Below are positions 60,757-64,000 of a DNA stretch of 64,000 nucleotides, piece after piece. Under the pieces are notes generated by a model, which was given only the letters and a program-made list of their open reading frames with translations, made no database searches and was not told the origin of the DNA. The position numbers and the translations under genes are program-made. The first letter of the stretch is position 1. The number at the start of each line of letters is the position of its first letter. Origin of the DNA: CBDAPX01 sp965198725. GTDB taxonomy: Bacteria; Pseudomonadota; Alphaproteobacteria; Rhodobacterales; Rhodobacteraceae. The stretch lies in NCBI GenBank assembly GCA_965198725.1, contig CBDAPX010000001.1, forward strand, positions 186,001 through 250,000. The letters are read 5' to 3'.

Positions 60757-61946
60757 CACATGCTTATCTATGCGAAGGCCTGCGCACGCCGATCGGGCGC
60801 TATGGCGGCGCGCTGTCGTCGATGCGTCCCGATGACATGCTGGCCCATGTCCTGCACGCGCTGATCGCACCTTTCCCGGGGATCGAGGTGGACGAGGTTC
60901 TTGCGGGATGCGCCAATCAGGCGGGTGAAGACAACCGCAACGTCGCGCGTATGGCGCTGTTGCTGGCCGGTTTGCCAGATACGGTTCCGGGGGCCACGAT
61001 CAACAGGCTTTGTGGTTCCGGCCTTGACGCGGTGGGTTCTGCCGCACGCGCGGTGCGTACCGGAGAGGCAGACGTCGTCATCGCCTGCGGCGTCGAAAGC
61101 ATGAGCCGCGCGCCACTGGTCATGCCCAAGGCTGACAGCGCGTTTTCAAGACGGGCAGAGGTGTATGACACCACGATCGGCTGGCGGTTTGTGAACGCAG
61201 AAATGCACAAGCACTTTGGTACCGATTCCATGCCGGAAACGGCGGAAAACGTCGCTTCGGATTACCAGATCAGCCGCGAGGATCAGGACGCTTTTGCCTT
61301 GCGGTCACAGAACCGCGCCGCCGCGGCCATCGCTTCTGGTCGTTTGGCACAAGAAATCGTTCCAGTGCCCTTAAAACAGCACCGGGGTGATGCCATTATC
61401 GTTGAAACCGATGAACACCCCCGCGCAACGACCCCGGAAAAACTTGCGTCCTTGCCAACCCCATTTCGGGAAGGTGGCACGGTGACCGCTGGCAACGCGT
61501 CAGGCGTCAATGACGGTGCCGCCGCGGTGATCGTCGCCTCGGACCGGGCCGTAGAGAAATACGGCCTGACGCCCCGGGCCCGCGTGACCGGCATGGCCAC
61601 GGTTGGGGTGCCACCCCGTGTGATGGGCATCGGACCCGCGCCCTCAACCCGAAAGCTGATGGATCAGCATGGGTTGAACATCGGCGATATTGACCTGATT
61701 GAGCTGAACGAGGCCGTCGCGGCTCAGGGTCTTGCGGTTCTGCGTCAGCTTGGTGTCGCTGATGATGCCGACCATGTGAACATCAATGGTGGGGCCATCG
61801 CACTTGGCCATCCCTTGGGCATGTCGGGCACGCGCCTTGCCCTAACCGCCTCTCAAACCATGATGAACGAGGATCTGAGCCGTGCCGTCTGCACGATGTG
61901 CATAGGCGTCGGACAAGGGATTTCCGTTTTGCTGGAGAACGCCTGA
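60753..61946 (+). CDS. pcaF: 3-oxoadipyl-CoA/3-oxo-5,6-dehydrosuberyl-CoA thiolase
   Basis: A 397-residue thiolase that performs the CoA-dependent cleavages at the end of the phenylacetate pathway (the same protein is called PaaJ or PcaF). Nucleophile Cys in INRLCGSGLDAVGSAARAV (about 89), His in GGAIALGHPLGMSG and the second Cys in CTMCIGVGQGISV are all present. N-terminal LCEGLRTPIGRYGGALSSMRPDD fits 3-oxoadipyl-CoA thiolases. It is in a tight operon with paaI and paaK. Confidence 0.9.
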   Translation: MTHAYLCEGLRTPIGRYGGALSSMRPDDMLAHVLHALIAPFPGIEVDEVLAGCANQAGEDNRNVARMALLLAGLPDTVPGATINRLCGSGLDAVGSAARAVRTGEADVVIACGVESMSRAPLVMPKADSAFSRRAEVYDTTIGWRFVNAEMHKHFGTDSMPETAENVASDYQISREDQDAFALRSQNRAAAAIASGRLAQEIVPVPLKQHRGDAIIVETDEHPRATTPEKLASLPTPFREGGTVTAGNASGVNDGAAAVIVASDRAVEKYGLTPRARVTGMATVGVPPRVMGIGPAPSTRKLMDQHGLNIGDIDLIELNEAVAAQGLAVLRQLGVADDADHVNINGGAIALGHPLGMSGTRLALTASQTMMNEDLSRAVCTMCIGVGQGISVLLENA

Positions 61947-63256
61947 TGAAAGATCTCAGCCCCCAACCCGGCGATCTTGAACCGATCGAAACCGCCAGCC
62001 GCGATGAAATCGGTGCTTTGCAACTGACCCGCCTGAAATGGTCGTTGAACCACGCATATGAAAACGTCCCATTTTACAAAGCGTCCTTTGATGCCGCCGG
62101 CGTGCACCCAGACAATATCAGCGACCTGAGCGACCTCGCCCGTTTTCCATTGACGGTGAAACAGGATCTGCGCGACAATTATCCTTTTGGCATGTTCGCC
62201 GTGCCACGCGATCAAGTGCAACGCATCCATGCCTCATCTGGCACAACCGGGCAGCCAACGGTCGTTGGTTACACGCAAAACGACCTTGATGTGTGGGGGC
62301 ATGTGGTCGCCAGATCCTTACGCGCCGCCGGCATGCGCCGCGGCGATATCCTGCACAATGCCTACGGCTACGGCCTCTTCACAGGCGGGCTTGGCATCCA
62401 CTTGGGCGCCGATGCCTTGGGCCTGACCACTGTGCCTGTTTCCGGCGGAATGACACCGCGCCAAGTACGGCTGATCCAAGATTTCAAACCCAAGGGGATC
62501 ACGGTCACCCCATCCTACGCGCTCTCGGTTCTGGATGAATACGCGGCCCAAGGCCTTGATCCGCGCGACAACTCTCTCGAAGTGGGCATTTTCGGCGCGG
62601 AACCCTGGACCAACGCCATGCGCCGCGAAATTGAAACCGCCTTTGATATGCATGCGGTCGATATCTATGGGCTGAGCGAGGTGATGGGACCGGGCGTGGC
62701 CAATGAATGCGTCGAAACCAAGGACGGCCTGCATATCTGGGAGGATCATTTCTATCCCGAAGTCATCGATCCCGAGACCGGGCAACCGGTCGCAGATGGC
62801 GAACCGGGCGAGCTGGTCTTCACATCTCTGACCAAAGAAGCCTTTCCCATTATCCGCTACCGGACGCGCGACCTGACCCGCCTGCTGCCGGGCACGGCCC
62901 GATCCATGCGCCGTATGGAAAAGGTGACGGGGCGCAGTGACGACATGATCATCCTGCGCGGCGTGAATGTCTTTCCGACGCAGATCGAAGAGCAGTTGAT
63001 GACCGTCACGGGCCTCGCCCCGCATTTCCAGATAGAGCTGAGCCGCCCGGACCGGATGGACGTGATGCATGTGCGCACGGAAGCCACCGAAAGCCATACG
63101 AATTCAGAGGCGCGGGATGCGGCCGCCAAGGACCTTGCTGCCAAGATCAAACAAACCGTTGGTGTTACCGTTGGCATCACCGTTGCCGATCCTGGCGGAG
63201 TGGCCCGCAGCCAGGGCAAAGCGGTGCGCATTATCGACAACCGCCCGAAATCCTGA
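61946..63256 (+). CDS. paaK: Phenylacetate-CoA ligase
   Basis: A 436-residue AMP-forming ligase that makes phenylacetyl-CoA, the true first step. The start ATG 61946 overlaps the thiolase stop by one base (TGATG). Motifs: HASSGTTGQPTVVGYTQNDLD, YGLFTGGLGIHLGADALG, the A5 region YGLSEVMGPGVANECVETKDGLHIWEDHFYPEVI and the hinge RSDDMIILRGVNVFPTQIEEQL. It is longer and more canonical than the PaaK-like gene at 3989. Confidence 0.95.
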   Translation: MKDLSPQPGDLEPIETASRDEIGALQLTRLKWSLNHAYENVPFYKASFDAAGVHPDNISDLSDLARFPLTVKQDLRDNYPFGMFAVPRDQVQRIHASSGTTGQPTVVGYTQNDLDVWGHVVARSLRAAGMRRGDILHNAYGYGLFTGGLGIHLGADALGLTTVPVSGGMTPRQVRLIQDFKPKGITVTPSYALSVLDEYAAQGLDPRDNSLEVGIFGAEPWTNAMRREIETAFDMHAVDIYGLSEVMGPGVANECVETKDGLHIWEDHFYPEVIDPETGQPVADGEPGELVFTSLTKEAFPIIRYRTRDLTRLLPGTARSMRRMEKVTGRSDDMIILRGVNVFPTQIEEQLMTVTGLAPHFQIELSRPDRMDVMHVRTEATESHTNSEARDAAAKDLAAKIKQTVGVTVGITVADPGGVARSQGKAVRIIDNRPKS

Positions 63257-63858
63257 TGCCCCGGGGAATTGCGCGCGATCACGATGCCAAACGTCTGGCA
63301 ATCCGCAAAGGGGCTGCGGCCTATTTCGCGCGGCTAGGCTATGACCGCGCCTCGATGACCGGCGCGGCACAGGAATGCGGTGTGTCAAAAGCGCTGCTCT
63401 ATCACTACTACGACAGCAAAGAAGCGCTCCTTTTCGATATTCTCGACACACACCTGACAGAGCTTTTGAATGTTGTCGCCGCGGCCAAGGGCGATGGGGT
63501 CGCCGGGTTGATCCGCGCCATCTTGGCCGCCTATGAAGATGCGGACGCAGAGCATAAATTGCAACTTGATGCGCTTGCCACCTTGCCACCTGCCCTGCAG
63601 CATCCCTTGATTGACCTGCAACGACGGCTGGTGCGGATCATGTCCGATGCGCTGGCCGCGGAACGCCCGGATCTTGGTCCCGATCGCCTGCGGGCCGCGA
63701 CCATGACCGTGTTCGGGATCCTGAACTGGTTCTATATGTGGCACCGCCCTGGCAAAGGTCTCAGCCGTATGGATTATGCCGATATGGCAGCCGAATTCGT
63801 GCAGTCCGGGCTGGCCGGCCTTTCGGTGGCCGAGGACGCCTTCGGCGAGAGTATTTAG
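63256..63858 (+). CDS. TetR-family regulator of the phenylacetate locus (PaaR-like)
   Basis: A 200-residue TetR protein: HTH near residues 15-60 (AAAYFARLGYDRASMTGAAQECGVSKALLYHYYDSKEALLFDIL), then an all-helical ligand domain (INWFYMWHR-like ILNWFYMWHRPGKGLSRMDYADM near the end). Its start overlaps paaK (TGATG). The stop codon TAG lies inside a copy of the interspersed motif. Its place in the paa operon suggests that it senses phenylacetyl-CoA or a related thioester. Confidence 0.88.
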   Translation: MPRGIARDHDAKRLAIRKGAAAYFARLGYDRASMTGAAQECGVSKALLYHYYDSKEALLFDILDTHLTELLNVVAAAKGDGVAGLIRAILAAYEDADAEHKLQLDALATLPPALQHPLIDLQRRLVRIMSDALAAERPDLGPDRLRAATMTVFGILNWFYMWHRPGKGLSRMDYADMAAEFVQSGLAGLSVAEDAFGESI

Positions 63859-63911
63859 AAAGAGAAGAAGTGCATAGCACCTCTTAAGTCTTCTTCTCTT
63901 TTCAAATACTC
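63849..63911 (+). repeat. Inverted pair of the interspersed motif (copies 5 and 6), hairpin
   Basis: GAGTATTTAGAAAGAGAAG plus AAG (63849-63870) is followed by a 19-base loop and the complementary CTTCTTCTCTTTTCAAATACTC (63890-63911). The two arms pair over about 21 of 22 positions. The first arm contains the TAG stop of the TetR gene. It could end transcription of the paa operon from either side; there is no clean T-run. Confidence 0.7.
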
Positions 63912-64000
63912 ATGGCGCGGCGGTTCAATGGGTTCGAAGTTTGCTAAGCAAAGCTGCCCTGGCAAAACCAACCGGATGACATGGTCCCCCCATATCCGTA
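63912..64000. other. Right-edge intergenic sequence
   Basis: The last 89 bases hold no open frame with a ribosome-binding site, no tRNA-like fold and no recognised motif. Confidence 0.4.

Noticed and set aside
1..64000. CRISPR array, transposase, integrase or tRNA-linked island
   Set aside because: No regularly spaced repeats, no transposase or integrase motifs and no T-loop/acceptor pairs were found in either strand.

Overview
The window reads as a chromosomal segment of a marine-type alphaproteobacterium of the order Rhodobacterales (Roseobacter group). This rests on moderately high GC, tight operons with ATGA/TGATG overlaps, a RpoE-ChrR pair with the furan-fatty-acid type gene set beside it, DUF2794, a PaaZ/PaaI/PaaX/PaaR phenylacetate locus, an Anbu operon, and a short intergenic repeat that I associate with this order. 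No tRNA, rRNA, CRISPR array, prophage or transposase was seen. Every gap between genes is shorter than 300 bases; the largest (54100-54350, 251 bp) holds nothing recognisable beyond promoter space.

Layout. 1-2183 (+): end of an HTH-cupin regulator, a GNAT acetyltransferase, a frameshifted small DMT transporter and a CobW-type GTPase. 2206-3876 (-): orphan iron-type ABC permease. 3989-13079 (-): a branched-chain amino acid type ABC transporter (LivG, H, M, K, F) bracketed by two acyl-CoA ligases, probably an uptake-and-activation operon for an organic acid. 13199-15321 (-): ethanolamine ammonia-lyase EutBC, divergent from a hybrid histidine kinase and an OmpR-type regulator (15444-18040, +). 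18103-30914: MAPEG protein, M20 amidohydrolase, a large formate dehydrogenase alpha subunit, phosphatase, GST, two saccharopine dehydrogenases, and a leftward five-gene operon (flavoprotein, DUF1365, MFS, DUF3833, SDR) divergent from rpoE-chrR (31112-32346). This matches the singlet-oxygen locus of Rhodobacter sphaeroides.

32470-39730: lipoate-ligase-like protein, a copper P-type ATPase, then the Anbu operon (circularly permuted ATP-grasp, alpha-E, transglutaminase, Anbu protease). 39884-48381: homoprotocatechuate meta-cleavage locus hpaR / hpaF-E-D-(aromatic amino acid decarboxylase)-G-H-I, followed by an AraC regulator. 48517-51040: a frameshifted secreted repeat protein. 51233-57375: asd, a small orphan protein, the SbtA/SbtB bicarbonate transporter pair, a degenerate Hpt-like protein, a leucyl aminopeptidase, an NlpC/P60 protein and DUF2794. 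57406-63858: phenylacetate locus paaX and paaZ (with an in-frame amber stop) divergent from paaI-thiolase-paaK-tetR.

Themes. Two aromatic-acid pathways (homoprotocatechuate and phenylacetyl-CoA) converge on central metabolism, but their ring-activating oxygenases (hpaBC, paaABCDE) are not in the window. Three genes carry exactly one lesion each (one-base loss, one-base gain, one nonsense codon). A roughly 22-nt intergenic motif recurs at least six times at gene borders, in three cases supplying the ribosome-binding region of the next gene and once forming a long hairpin.
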